Positions 1-7,822 of a stretch of 19,066 nt of DNA are shown here, piece after piece. Position numbers and translations under genes: made by a program. The notes under the pieces were generated by a model. The model searched no databases. It had not been told where the DNA came from and saw nothing but the letters and a program-made list of their open reading frames with translations. Source of the DNA: Gemmatimonas sp. UBA2094. GTDB lineage: Bacteria; Gemmatimonadota; Gemmatimonadetes; Gemmatimonadales; Gemmatimonadaceae. The first letter of the stretch is position 1; every line of letters starts with the position of its first letter. Location: assembly GCA_002331565.1 (NCBI GenBank), contig DCZC01000133.1, positions 1 to 19,066 on the forward strand. Reading direction: 5' to 3'.

Positions 1-2577
1 GCGGCCGCGCTGGGCTCCACGCTTGCCGGCATCGGCACCACGGCGCGCGTGCTCTCGGTGGCCGCGCACCCCGACGACGAGGACACGCCCATCATCGCGT
101 GGCTCGCCCGCGGCCGGCATGTGGAGACGGCGTATCTGTCGCTCACGCGCGGCGACGGCGGGCAGAATCTCATTGGCAACGAACTCGGTGAGGCGCTGGG
201 CGCCATCCGCACGCAGGAACTGCTGGCGGCGCGCCGCATCGACGGCGGCCGACAGTACTTCACGCGCGCCTTCGACTTCGGCTTCAGCAAAAACGCCGAG
301 GAGACGTACCGGCACTGGCCCAGGGACAGCATCCTGGGCGACGTAATTCGCGTAGTGCGCGCATTCCGTCCGCACGTGATGATCGGCTTCTTCAGTGGCA
401 CGCCGCGTGACGGGCACGGTCATCATCAGGTGAGCGGGCTACTGGCGCGTGAAGCCTACGAGCTGGCTGCCGATACCGTGCGCTTCCCCGTCCGCGATTT
501 CGGGATGCCGTGGACGCCGCAGAAGTTCTATCGCAGCGCGCGGCAGATGCCCGACAGCGCCTCGTTGCGCGTGAACACCGGCGAGTACGATGCGCTGCTC
601 GGCCGCAGCTGGTACGAGATCTCGGCCGAGAGCCGTTCGCAGCACAAGAGTCAGGGTTTCGGCGTGTTGCAGAAGAAGGGGGTGGTGTGGGGTTATCTCG
701 CGAGGGAGGCGACCCGCACCGGGCCCACCGATGCGCGCGCCGAGCGCTCGATCTTCGACGGGATCGATACCACCTGGGCGACTGTCCGTGCGGCACTGCC
801 GGCCACGGTGCAGCCGGTGCTCGATTCGGCGCTGCAGGGCGTCGCGCAGCTCCGCGCAGCCTACCGGCCACAGGATCCGTCGACCCTCGTCGACCCGCTG
901 GCGCGGGCGCTGCGGCAGTTCCGCCTCGTGCGCAATGCGCAGGGGAGCGGCCCGTTCGTGTACGTGAACGACGGTCTCGCGGGCGGCAGCAGCCCCAATG
1001 CCCGGCGGGCGAAGGACGAAGCCGACCCGGCGCTGTGGACGGCCCTCGCCACCACGGTCGAACGCACGGAGCAGGCACTCGTGCTCGCGGCGGGCGTCGC
1101 GGTGGAGGCCACGGCGCCGCGCGGTACCTTCCCGGTGCGTGAGCCGGTGAAGGTGGACGTGAACGACACGCTGCCGCTCACCATCACCGTGTTCAATCGT
1201 GGCCGTACCCCGATCTTTCTGCGCAATGCCGGCGTGGCGGGTATCGGGCTGCGCGGCACCGAGCAGGGTGACGTCACCATCGCCCCCGACAGCGCGCATG
1301 TACTGCAACGCTGGGCCGTGGCCTTTGCGAGCAACGCGCCGTGGTGGCGGGCCAAAGGGCGCAAGCAGCAGGACTGGTTCCAGCAGCCGGTCGATGCACG
1401 CGACGAGGTCGCGCAGCAGGAGAAGCTGTCCACCACGGTGCAGGCGTTTGTGCAGATCGCCGGCGAACCGGTGACCATCAAGACGCCCGTCGTGTACCGT
1501 TTCGCCGACCCGGTGAAGGGTGACCTGCAGATTCCCGTGAGCGCCGTGCCGGGCATTTCGGTGAACCTCGGCAGCAGCATGGAGTACATCCGTGCCGGGG
1601 TGCCGGTGGAGCGCACGATTCCGGTGCGCATCACCAGCGCCTATCCGCATCGCGCGAAGGTGGCAGTGCGCATCCTGCTCCCCGAGGGGCTCAAGGCCGA
1701 CTCCACGGAGCGCGAACGTACGCTGGACGCCGAAGGCAGCGTGAACGTGATGTTCCGCGTGACCGGCATGCTCAAGGACGGGCGACACGAGTTGGGCGCG
1801 ATGGCTTTGCACGACGGCACGATGAGCAGCAGCGGTCCTTACCTCGTGGCCTACGATCACATCACGCCCATGCGGCTTTACGGCGCCTCGGGGATGTACC
1901 TCTCGGCGGTGAACGTGAAGCTCCCGCCGCGCGCGCGCGTGGGCTACATCGAAGGGGTGGGCGACGCGGGCATCAAGGCGCTCGAGCAGCTCGATATCAC
2001 GGTGGAGAAGCTCGAGCCGGCCATGCTGGGCAGTACCGACCTCTCGCGATTCACGAGTATCGTGGTGGGGCCGCGCGCGTACGAAACCAGCGAAACGCTG
2101 GTGAGGAACAACGGGCGCCTGCTCGACTACGCGAATCGCGGTGGCACGCTCGTGGTGCAGTACGGCGCGCAGAACATGAATGCGTTCCCGGGTGTCACAC
2201 CGTATCCGCTGCAGTGGGCGCCGCGAGCCGCGCGCGTGACGCTGGAAGAGGCCCCGGTCACGGTGCTGCAGCCCGCCAGTCCGCTGCTCACGAGTCCCAA
2301 CCGCATCGGCGCCGCCGACTGGGCCGATTGGACGCAGGAACGCGCGACGTACATGCCGAGCGTGATCGACAAGCGCTACACGCCGCTGCTGCGCATGAAC
2401 GATCCGGATGAACCGGCCAACGACGGCGCACTGCTCACCGCGCCGGTGGGCAAGGGGCGGTACGTGTATGTGACGCTGGCGCTCTTCCGGCAGCTGCCGG
2501 CGGGAGTCCCGGGGGCAGCGCGGCTGCTGGCCAATCTGGTGGCGGGGCAGCCGCTGGCGGTACAGCCGAAGATGTAG
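1..2577 (+). CDS. PIG-L (LmbE-like) family deacetylase, multidomain, 5' end outside window
   Basis: The frame is open from base 1, so the start lies upstream; a GTG at 49 is in frame but falls just before the core motif and is an unlikely start. Visible length is 858 residues. The N-terminal ~250 residues form a PIG-L/LmbE fold: AHPDDED (residues ~21-27) and HGHHQ (~139-143) supply the usual His/Asp and HxxH zinc ligands. Family members hydrolyse N-acetyl groups from GlcNAc-type sugars. Residues ~350-600 look like beta-sandwich (NEW3/CARDB-like) modules, and ~640-740 (GVGDAGIKAL to GGTLVVQYG) resemble a class I amidotransferase-like Rossmann domain, probably non-catalytic. Secretion is likely for this large subfamily, but the signal peptide would be off the edge. 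The gene ends 16 nt from a convergent sodium:solute symporter. The substrate is not deducible from sequence. Confidence 0.88.
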   Translation, partial: AAALGSTLAGIGTTARVLSVAAHPDDEDTPIIAWLARGRHVETAYLSLTRGDGGQNLIGNELGEALGAIRTQELLAARRIDGGRQYFTRAFDFGFSKNAEETYRHWPRDSILGDVIRVVRAFRPHVMIGFFSGTPRDGHGHHQVSGLLAREAYELAADTVRFPVRDFGMPWTPQKFYRSARQMPDSASLRVNTGEYDALLGRSWYEISAESRSQHKSQGFGVLQKKGVVWGYLAREATRTGPTDARAERSIFDGIDTTWATVRAALPATVQPVLDSALQGVAQLRAAYRPQDPSTLVDPLARALRQFRLVRNAQGSGPFVYVNDGLAGGSSPNARRAKDEADPALWTALATTVERTEQALVLAAGVAVEATAPRGTFPVREPVKVDVNDTLPLTITVFNRGRTPIFLRNAGVAGIGLRGTEQGDVTIAPDSAHVLQRWAVAFASNAPWWRAKGRKQQDWFQQPVDARDEVAQQEKLSTTVQAFVQIAGEPVTIKTPVVYRFADPVKGDLQIPVSAVPGISVNLGSSMEYIRAGVPVERTIPVRITSAYPHRAKVAVRILLPEGLKADSTERERTLDAEGSVNVMFRVTGMLKDGRHELGAMALHDGTMSSSGPYLVAYDHITPMRLYGASGMYLSAVNVKLPPRARVGYIEGVGDAGIKALEQLDITVEKLEPAMLGSTDLSRFTSIVVGPRAYETSETLVRNNGRLLDYANRGGTLVVQYGAQNMNAFPGVTPYPLQWAPRAARVTLEEAPVTVLQPASPLLTSPNRIGAADWADWTQERATYMPSVIDKRYTPLLRMNDPDEPANDGALLTAPVGKGRYVYVTLALFRQLPAGVPGAARLLANLVAGQPLAVQPKM

Positions 2578-2593
2578 GTGAGGGGAGGGGAGC

Positions 2594-4258
2594 CTACGCG
2601 CGGGACCCCGACCCCCCGCCCACGAAGGACAGCGCCAACCCGACCGCCAGCACGACTACTGCACCGATCACGTTGTGCCACAGGAAGCTCACCTGCGGCG
2701 CGCCGAACGACACGGCGGCCACCGCGCTCATGCCGGCGATAAGCCCCACGAATGCGCCGAGTGCGTTGCTCCGCTTGATCATCGCGAGCAGGAACACGCC
2801 GAGGATCGATCCGTAGAAGAACGAGCCGAACCGGTTCACCACCTCGATAAGCGAGCCGAGCGTGGCGGCTTTCACGGCGACCCCGCAGGCGAACACGCCC
2901 CAGAGTACGGTGGCCGCGCGCCCCGCTTTGAGATATTCGGCGTCGGTGCCCTCCGGCTTGTACCACCGGCGGTAGAAGTCCACCGTGCTCGCCGTGGCGA
3001 GGGAATTGAGTTCGGCGGCGATCGCCGACATGGCCGCGCCGATCACGGCGGCGAGGAACAGCCCGGCGAAGCCCAGAGGCAGGTGCTCCAGCACGAGACG
3101 CGGTACGATGAAGTTCACGTCGCGCGAGTTCTCGCCGGTAACCGTCGTGACGGCCGCGAGTGCTTCGGTGCGCACGCTGTCCACGCGGGCGTTCTGCTCG
3201 GCGAACGCTGCGAGCGGGCCGGCGCCCTTCACCCGCGCCGCCTCGCGCGCGGCCTGCTCACGCGCCGACAGCGCGACGGTGTAACGTGATTCGAGTTCGG
3301 CGTACTGCGCCGGGGCCTTCTCGCGCAACGCGGCATCGTGGCGCGGATTGTACAGCATCGGCGCCCGATTGAACGTGAAGAACAGGAACACCAGCACACC
3401 GATGATGAGAATCATCGCCTGCAGCGGAATCTTCCAGTACGCGCTCATCAGCAGCGACGTGCGCGCCTCCTCGACGGTCCGTGCAGCGAGATACCGCTGC
3501 ACCTGGCTCTGGTCGGTGCCGAAGTAGCTCAGCATGAGGAATGTGCCGCCGATGATCCCCGACCAGAAGGTGTACGTCTCGGTGAGCGAGAAGGAGAAGT
3601 CGAACACCCGCATGCGCCCGGTACTCCCGGCGATGCGGAACGCTTCGTCGAGTGGTACGGGCAGCTTGATGGCCAGCAGCACGATGATCGCCACCAGTGA
3701 ACCGAGGACCACGGCCATCTGCTTCACGTCGGCCCACGCCACCGCCTCCACGCCTCCGATGGCCGTATACAGCACCGTGGGGATGCCCATGAGCAACACG
3801 CAGTACACGAGATCCCAGCCGAACACCGCACTGAGTACCACGCTGGGCGCCGCGATGATGGTACCGGCGGACATGCCGCGCGAGAGCAGGAAGAGCAGAC
3901 TGGTGAGCGAGCGTGTCTTCGCGTCGAAACGGCGCTCGAGGTACTCGTACGCCGTATACACCTTCGCGCCGTGCAGAAACGGCACGAGGGTGACGCCCAG
4001 CAGCACCATGGCCACCGGCAGACCGAAGTAGAACTGCACGAACCGCAGGCCGCTGATCGACCCCTGCCCGGTGGTGCCGATCAGCGTGATGGCCGACAGC
4101 TGCGTGGCCATCACGCTCAGCCCAACCGCCCACCAGGGAAGCCGACGGCCGGCCAGAAAGAATCCCTCGAGGCTCTTGGTGCCGCGCGTCCGTCGCAGGC
4201 TGTCGCCCACCACCACCACGAGATACACGACCACCACCACCCAGTTGATCCAATGCAT
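2594..4258 (-). CDS. Sodium:solute symporter (SSS family)
   Basis: This is a 554-residue inner-membrane protein with about 13 hydrophobic helices, of the SSS/SLC5 type that couples Na+ entry to uptake of a small solute. The family is recognised from FFLAGR near residue 33, GTDQSQVQRYLAAR (~247-260), the helix-5-like GGVEAVAWADVKQ (~168-180), and SAIAAELNSLATAST (~411-425), where Na+-site Ser/Thr residues normally lie. I chose the ATG at 4258 because GAGG lies 9 nt upstream and MHWINW begins the first helix; a GTG at 4300 would overlap the upstream microprotein. Residues ~296-383 form an Ala/Glu/Arg-rich hydrophilic insert between helices. The gene follows a 31-codon ORF by 11 nt and is probably co-transcribed with it. 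The solute is unknown; the convergent PIG-L neighbour makes an amino-sugar or its product one guess. Confidence 0.93.
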   Translation of the reverse strand: MHWINWVVVVVYLVVVVGDSLRRTRGTKSLEGFFLAGRRLPWWAVGLSVMATQLSAITLIGTTGQGSISGLRFVQFYFGLPVAMVLLGVTLVPFLHGAKVYTAYEYLERRFDAKTRSLTSLLFLLSRGMSAGTIIAAPSVVLSAVFGWDLVYCVLLMGIPTVLYTAIGGVEAVAWADVKQMAVVLGSLVAIIVLLAIKLPVPLDEAFRIAGSTGRMRVFDFSFSLTETYTFWSGIIGGTFLMLSYFGTDQSQVQRYLAARTVEEARTSLLMSAYWKIPLQAMILIIGVLVFLFFTFNRAPMLYNPRHDAALREKAPAQYAELESRYTVALSAREQAAREAARVKGAGPLAAFAEQNARVDSVRTEALAAVTTVTGENSRDVNFIVPRLVLEHLPLGFAGLFLAAVIGAAMSAIAAELNSLATASTVDFYRRWYKPEGTDAEYLKAGRAATVLWGVFACGVAVKAATLGSLIEVVNRFGSFFYGSILGVFLLAMIKRSNALGAFVGLIAGMSAVAAVSFGAPQVSFLWHNVIGAVVVLAVGLALSFVGGGSGSRA

Positions 4259-4269
4259 GGGAGACGGCC

Positions 4270-4365
4270 TCAGGTGGTGTAGCGCGACTGCAGAAGCCAC
4301 AGCAGGGCGAGCGTCACCACCTGGATGAGCAGCACCCGCACGAGAGTACTTTTGAAGGAAGACAT
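4270..4365 (-). CDS. 31-residue single-helix microprotein upstream of the symporter
   Basis: This small ORF begins at ATG 4365 and ends in TGA 4272-4270. It encodes MSSFKSTLVRVLL through QSRYTT: a basic N-terminus, one hydrophobic helix (about residues 8-26, rich in Leu/Val with one Trp), and a short polar tail. The symporter's GAGG ribosome-binding sequence overlaps its stop codon, and the symporter ATG is only 11 nt further on, so coupled translation is likely. A TAGCTT box sits 6 nt before its ATG, with no Shine-Dalgarno, so a leaderless transcript may start here. Small one-helix partners encoded next to SSS transporters are known in other bacteria. A role as an assembly or stability subunit is inference from position and topology. 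The frame could be chance, but the membrane-helix composition and spacing argue against that. Confidence 0.66.
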   Translation of the reverse strand: MSSFKSTLVRVLLIQVVTLALLWLLQSRYTT

Positions 4366-4371
4366 GCGCGA

Positions 4372-4377
4372 AAGCTA
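4372..4377 (-). promoter_or_regulatory. Putative -10 box for microprotein-symporter unit (leaderless)
   Basis: On the minus strand TAGCTT lies exactly 6 nt before ATG 4365, placing the predicted transcription start at or next to the start codon. No convincing -35 is seen (only GGACAC/CGGACA 19-20 nt upstream), which would fit an activated promoter. The same box-to-ATG spacing recurs at 12007 and 15770. Confidence 0.42.
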
Positions 4378-4418
4378 CAGGATGAATTGTCCCGGCGTGT
4401 CCGGTGTACTTCTCGTGA

Positions 4419-4432
4419 TGGAGCGCGCTCCA
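4419..4432. promoter_or_regulatory. 14-bp perfect palindrome, possible operator
   Basis: TGGAGCGCGCTCCA is a perfect palindrome centred about 60 bp upstream of the predicted transcription start of the microprotein-symporter unit. This is a usual position for an activator dimer. In GC-rich DNA such palindromes also occur by chance, so this is only a candidate site. Confidence 0.28.
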
Positions 4433-4493
4433 GTCTGCGGAGTTGCTGCAGTGTCGATCCCGAAGCCCCGCTTGGGCGGCGTGCCCCGCAATG

Positions 4494-4506
4494 ATTGAGT
4501 CTCAAT
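4494..4506. promoter_or_regulatory. 13-nt AT-rich dyad ATTGAG-T-CTCAAT
   Basis: A perfect 6-bp dyad around one central base lies in the 197-bp gap between the M20 peptidase stop and the microprotein start. It is AT-rich against a very GC-rich background. It could be a regulator site or a chance dyad; a 1-nt centre is too tight for a terminator loop. Confidence 0.22.
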
Positions 4507-4562
4507 GGCGCTGCAGACGTCGAAACGCGCCTCGGGCCCCAGGTCGTTTCGGTGCGGGTCGA

Positions 4563-6011
4563 TCAGGAAATCGGCTTCTGGGGTCCCGACACCTGCTTCA
4601 CGAGCTGGTAGAGGAAGTCGAGCCCATCGTAGAAGCTCTTCACGCGCAGCTTCTCGTCGCGGCCATGGGCGTTCGTTTCGCCGGCCGACGAGAAGATGCC
4701 GCTCACCCCGAACGTGGGAATGCCTACGGCGCGCAGGCGATACCCGTCGGTGGCGCCCGTGCTCATGGTGGGAATCACCGGCACGCCCTTGAACATCGTG
4801 TTGGTGAGTTCGGTGGTGGCCCTGAGCAGCGTGGGGTGAATCGGCGTGGGCGCGCCATTCGACCGGTCGGGGCGGTCGCCCGTGATCTTCACCGCCGTGT
4901 CGTTCACGATGCGCTCGAGCGTCGCCTTGACCTGCGAGCCGGTGCTGGTGGGCGCGATGCGGCAGTTCACATTGGCCTTCACGAACTGCGGCAACGCATT
5001 GGGCGCGTGTCCGCCCTCGAGCATCGTGGCCACGCACGTCGTGCGCAGCATGCTCGCGTAGCGCGGGTCGGTGCTGATGATGCGCGCGGCGGCCGTGTCG
5101 CCGGGGTTGGCGGCAACGGCGCGCATCGCCGCCGCCAGCGACGGCATCTCCACCTTTGCCGTCTGTTCGAAAAACGGCCGGGAGACTTCGTTGAGCTCCA
5201 CCGGGAACGTGTACTGCTGAATCTTCAGGAGCGCCGCCGCGAGTGAATAGATCGCGTTGTCCTTGCGCGGCACGCTCGAGTGCCCGCCGGTGTTGCGCAC
5301 CGTGAGCGTGAAGTCGTTGTACACCTTCTCGGCGGCCTGAATGCTGTGGAACAGCGGCTGATCGTCGGGGCCGAGTGTGCCGCCACCGCCCTCGTTGATG
5401 GCGTACTCGGCGTCGATGAGTTCCTTGCGGTTCTCGATGAGCCACGTCACGCCGTTCCCGTTGCCCCCCTCTTCGTCGGCGGTGAGGGCGAGGATGAGGT
5501 CGCGCTCCGGCACCCACCCTTCCTGCTTGTAGCGCAGCAGGTTGGCCGTGAGAATGGCGGCCATGCTCTTGTCGTCGGCCACGCCGCGGCCGAGGAAGTA
5601 GCCACTCTCCTCGCGCATCTCGAACGGGTCGTTGGCCCAGTCGCTGCGATTGGCCTGCACGACATCGAGATGAGCCAGCAGGAGGATCGGCTTGCCCTGC
5701 CCCTTGCCGCGGTAACGCACCACGAGGTTCTGCTTGGCCGGCTTGTCGGCCGGCCCCACGAGATGGATGTCGGCCGCCGGGAAGCCGGCGGCACGGAAGC
5801 GGGCGGCCACGGCCTGCGCGGCCTTGGTGACGCTCCCCACGGAGTCGGCGGTATTGATCTCCACCATCTCCTTGTAGATGGCGCGCGCGGCTTGCTGCGC
5901 AGGCGTGAGCGTGACCGGCGCGCCGGGCGCAGGACGGAGAATGGGCTGGGCGGCTGCGGGCGCCGAGACGGCCGCCGTGAGCGCAAGCGCGAGAGCGAGA
6001 CGTGGAGACAT
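4563..6011 (-). CDS. Secreted M20 family metallopeptidase (carboxypeptidase-like)
   Basis: This is a 482-residue zinc exopeptidase precursor. The ATG at 6011 gives a clean signal peptide (SPRLALALAL core, cleavage near APAAA|Q at residue 21); the longer in-frame start at 6053 would put 14 extra residues before it. M20 hallmarks appear in order: AHLDVV (metal His and Asp), GRGVADDKS (bridging Asp), LTADEEGG (catalytic Glu-Glu), NEGGGG, TGGHSSVP with the dimerisation-domain His, and ETNAHGRDE near the C-terminus (last metal His). The arrangement matches the CPS1/PM20D1-like branch, which cleaves dipeptides or N-acyl amino acids. It is probably periplasmic or extracellular and feeds amino-acid uptake. 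It is divergent from tldD, with a 179-bp shared regulatory gap. All expected catalytic residues are present. Confidence 0.92.
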   Translation of the reverse strand: MSPRLALALALTAAVSAPAAAQPILRPAPGAPVTLTPAQQAARAIYKEMVEINTADSVGSVTKAAQAVAARFRAAGFPAADIHLVGPADKPAKQNLVVRYRGKGQGKPILLLAHLDVVQANRSDWANDPFEMREESGYFLGRGVADDKSMAAILTANLLRYKQEGWVPERDLILALTADEEGGNGNGVTWLIENRKELIDAEYAINEGGGGTLGPDDQPLFHSIQAAEKVYNDFTLTVRNTGGHSSVPRKDNAIYSLAAALLKIQQYTFPVELNEVSRPFFEQTAKVEMPSLAAAMRAVAANPGDTAAARIISTDPRYASMLRTTCVATMLEGGHAPNALPQFVKANVNCRIAPTSTGSQVKATLERIVNDTAVKITGDRPDRSNGAPTPIHPTLLRATTELTNTMFKGVPVIPTMSTGATDGYRLRAVGIPTFGVSGIFSSAGETNAHGRDEKLRVKSFYDGLDFLYQLVKQVSGPQKPIS

Positions 6012-6036
6012 GGGACGCGGGAGGAGGTGAACCCCA

Positions 6037-6066
6037 ACGATACCTCCCGGCACGGAGATCTGCGAA
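6037..6066 (-). promoter_or_regulatory. Putative promoter of M20 peptidase gene
   Basis: On the minus strand TTCGCA (6066-6061), an 18-nt spacer and TATCGT (6042-6037) precede ATG 6011, giving a predicted leader of about 19 nt. Both hexamers deviate from consensus, and no Shine-Dalgarno is seen in the leader. Confidence 0.35.
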
Positions 6067-6127
6067 GGGCGCGGGTGAATCGATGGGCCTCAGGGGCCTC
6101 AACAGGACGCGTGTCCCGGCCGTACGT

Positions 6128-6133
6128 TATCGT
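6128..6133 (+). promoter_or_regulatory. Putative -10 box for tldD-pmbA
   Basis: TATCGT occurs about 57 nt before the tldD ATG, and a weak AGGACG lies 18 nt upstream of it. It has the same hexamer as the opposing M20 promoter, but the -35 match is poor. Confidence 0.28.
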
Positions 6134-6179
6134 GCTCCGCGCCCCGCGGATTTCCGCCGCTCCTCCCCCCGTCCCGATC

Positions 6180-6194
6180 ATGCCCAGATCATGA
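6180..6194 (+). other. Four-codon mini-ORF (MPRS) overlapping the tldD start
   Basis: An out-of-frame ATG at 6180 reads four codons and stops at TGA 6192-6194, overlapping the tldD ATG (6191) as ATGA. A 7-bp direct repeat GATCATG (6176-6182 and 6187-6193) creates both ATGs. It could allow stop-start reinitiation at a tldD start that lacks a Shine-Dalgarno, or it may simply be a by-product of the repeat. Confidence 0.22.
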
Positions 6195-7822
6195 CACGCT
6201 CACGTCGTGACTTCCTCAAGGCCAGCGCCACCGTCGCGGCCGGCTCCCTCGTGGTGGCCAGTCCGCTGCTCGCGGACCCCGCGCGTCTGATTACGCCCGT
6301 CTCCGACCTGCCCGCCGCCGACGACCCTGTCATCAAGGCGCTCATGCAGGTGGCGATCGACACCGCCAAGAGCGGCGGCGCGTCGTACGCCGACGTGCGC
6401 GTGGCGGCCCGCCGTCAGCAGAACGTGAACACCCGCGACCGCATCGTACAGGGGGTGAGCGATACCGACACGTACGGACTCGGCGTCCGCACGCTCGTCG
6501 ATGGTGCGTGGGGCTTCGCCGCCACGAGCCGCCTCGACAAGGACAGTGTCGCCAATGCCGCCAAGGCCGCGCTCGGACAGGCGCGCGCCAATCGCGCGTC
6601 CCAGCTCAAGCCGGTCGATCTGGCGCCGACGCCCGGCAATCAGGTGGGCACCTGGAAGAGCCCCATCGAAATCGACCCGTTCACCGTGGCCATCACCGAC
6701 AAGGTGGCGTACCTGCTCGCCGCCAACGAAGCGGCGCTCAAGGTGAAGGGGATCCGCAACGTCAACTCGAGCATGTTCTTCCTGCGCGAGGAGAAGTCGC
6801 TCATGACGAGCGACGGCTCCTACATCGTGCAGACCATCTATCGCACGTCGCCCAGCATGACGGTGACGGCCGTGAGCCCCGACTTCCGCGACTTCCAGTC
6901 GGTGCAGGGCAACGAGATCGCGCCCATGGGGCTAGGCTACGAGCACGTGGTGAACAGCAAGCTCGGCGAACATGCGCCGCGCTGGGCCGAACTCGCCGTG
7001 CAGAAGCTGAGTGCGAAGCCGGTGGAGCCGGGGCGCTACGACCTGCTGCTGCACCCCAGCAACCTGTGGCTCACCGTACACGAGGTCATTGCGCATCCCA
7101 CCGAGCTCGATCGCGCGCTCGGCTTCGAGGCCAACTACGCCGGGACGAGCTTCATCGCGCCGCCGAAGGACGTGCTGGGCAAGCTGCGCATCGGCAGCGA
7201 CCTGCTCAACATCGTGGGCGACCGCGAGCAGAAGGGTTCGCTCGGTGCCATCGGCTGGGACGACGAAGCGGTGAAGCCGGTGAAGTTCGACATCATCAAG
7301 AACGGCGTGTTCGTGGACTATCAGACCACGCGCGAGCAGGCTACCATGATGAGCGACTACTACAAGAGCATCGGCAAGCCGGTGCGCAGCTACGGCTGCT
7401 CGTACGCGCAGAGCTGGGCCGACGTGCAGTTCCAGCGCATGCCCAACGTGAGCATGGTGCCGGGGAACAACGACGATACGTGGGAAAGCATGATCGCCAA
7501 GATGGACAAGGGCATCGCCATCGTGGGCGACGGTTCGTTCTCCATCGATCAGCAGCGGTACAACGGCCAGTTCGCCGGCCAGGTGTTCTACGAAGTGAAG
7601 GGCGGCAAGATTGTCGGCCAGCTCAAGGATGTGGCCTACCAGTTCCGCACGCCGGAGTTCTGGAAGTCGCTCAAGGCCATCGGCGGCCCGCGCAGCTATC
7701 ACCTCGGTGGTGCCTTCGGCGACGCCAAGGGGCAACCCGGCCAGTCCAACTCCGTCAGCCACGGCTGCGTGCCGTCGCTCTTTCAGCAGGTCAACATCAT
7801 CAACACCGGGAGGACGGCATGA
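6191..7822 (+). CDS. tldD: Tat-exported TldD-family metalloprotease
   Basis: This 543-residue protein starts at ATG 6191 with a textbook twin-arginine signal (SRRDFLK at residues 4-10, hydrophobic stretch, then LLAD), so it should be folded in the cytoplasm and exported by Tat. The TldD zinc motif is present as HEVIAH (HExxxH, residues 297-302). Cys526 in SHGC near the C-terminus is a plausible third ligand, as in TldD of E. coli. TldD forms a heterodimer with TldE/PmbA and cleaves unfolded peptides inside the barrel-like dimer; known roles include microcin B17 maturation and CcdA turnover. The next gene encodes that partner and overlaps by 4 nt (ATGA). Canonical TldD is ~480 residues and cytosolic, so the extra length and signal are notable. 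In-frame starts upstream of 6191 lack any signal-like start and are rejected. Confidence 0.92.
   Translation: MTRSRRDFLKASATVAAGSLVVASPLLADPARLITPVSDLPAADDPVIKALMQVAIDTAKSGGASYADVRVAARRQQNVNTRDRIVQGVSDTDTYGLGVRTLVDGAWGFAATSRLDKDSVANAAKAALGQARANRASQLKPVDLAPTPGNQVGTWKSPIEIDPFTVAITDKVAYLLAANEAALKVKGIRNVNSSMFFLREEKSLMTSDGSYIVQTIYRTSPSMTVTAVSPDFRDFQSVQGNEIAPMGLGYEHVVNSKLGEHAPRWAELAVQKLSAKPVEPGRYDLLLHPSNLWLTVHEVIAHPTELDRALGFEANYAGTSFIAPPKDVLGKLRIGSDLLNIVGDREQKGSLGAIGWDDEAVKPVKFDIIKNGVFVDYQTTREQATMMSDYYKSIGKPVRSYGCSYAQSWADVQFQRMPNVSMVPGNNDDTWESMIAKMDKGIAIVGDGSFSIDQQRYNGQFAGQVFYEVKGGKIVGQLKDVAYQFRTPEFWKSLKAIGGPRSYHLGGAFGDAKGQPGQSNSVSHGCVPSLFQQVNIINTGRTA
7809..7813 (+). promoter_or_regulatory. Shine-Dalgarno for pmbA
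   Basis: GGAGG lies inside the last codons of tldD, 5 nt before the pmbA ATG at 7819. It is the strongest ribosome-binding site in the window, and it confirms the short 465-residue product over longer in-frame readings. Confidence 0.75.

Noticed and set aside
439..1860. 473-residue open frame on the minus strand inside the PIG-L gene
   Set aside because: It is antisense to a well-supported gene, is rich in Arg/His/Ala as GC-rich shadows are, and shows no domain.
2578..2593. Terminator between PIG-L and symporter genes
   Set aside because: G-rich and C-rich runs near the junction do not form a clean stem.
4314..4505. 63-residue minus-strand ORF over the microprotein
   Set aside because: It is in a different frame, Cys/Arg/Ser-rich without helix or domain, and the 31-residue frame has better membrane character and spacing.
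4375..6102. 575-residue minus-strand open frame over the M20 gene
   Set aside because: It is in another frame of the same strand as the M20 peptidase, with low-complexity Arg/Gly composition and no family motif.
5280..6194. 304-residue plus-strand open frame
   Set aside because: It is antisense to the M20 peptidase, and its composition is His/Arg/Gly-rich shadow.
6508..7818. Long N-terminal extension of PmbA through the tldD region
   Set aside because: This part overlaps all of the tldD C-terminal half in another frame and has shadow composition. GGAGG 5 nt before ATG 7819 sets the true start.
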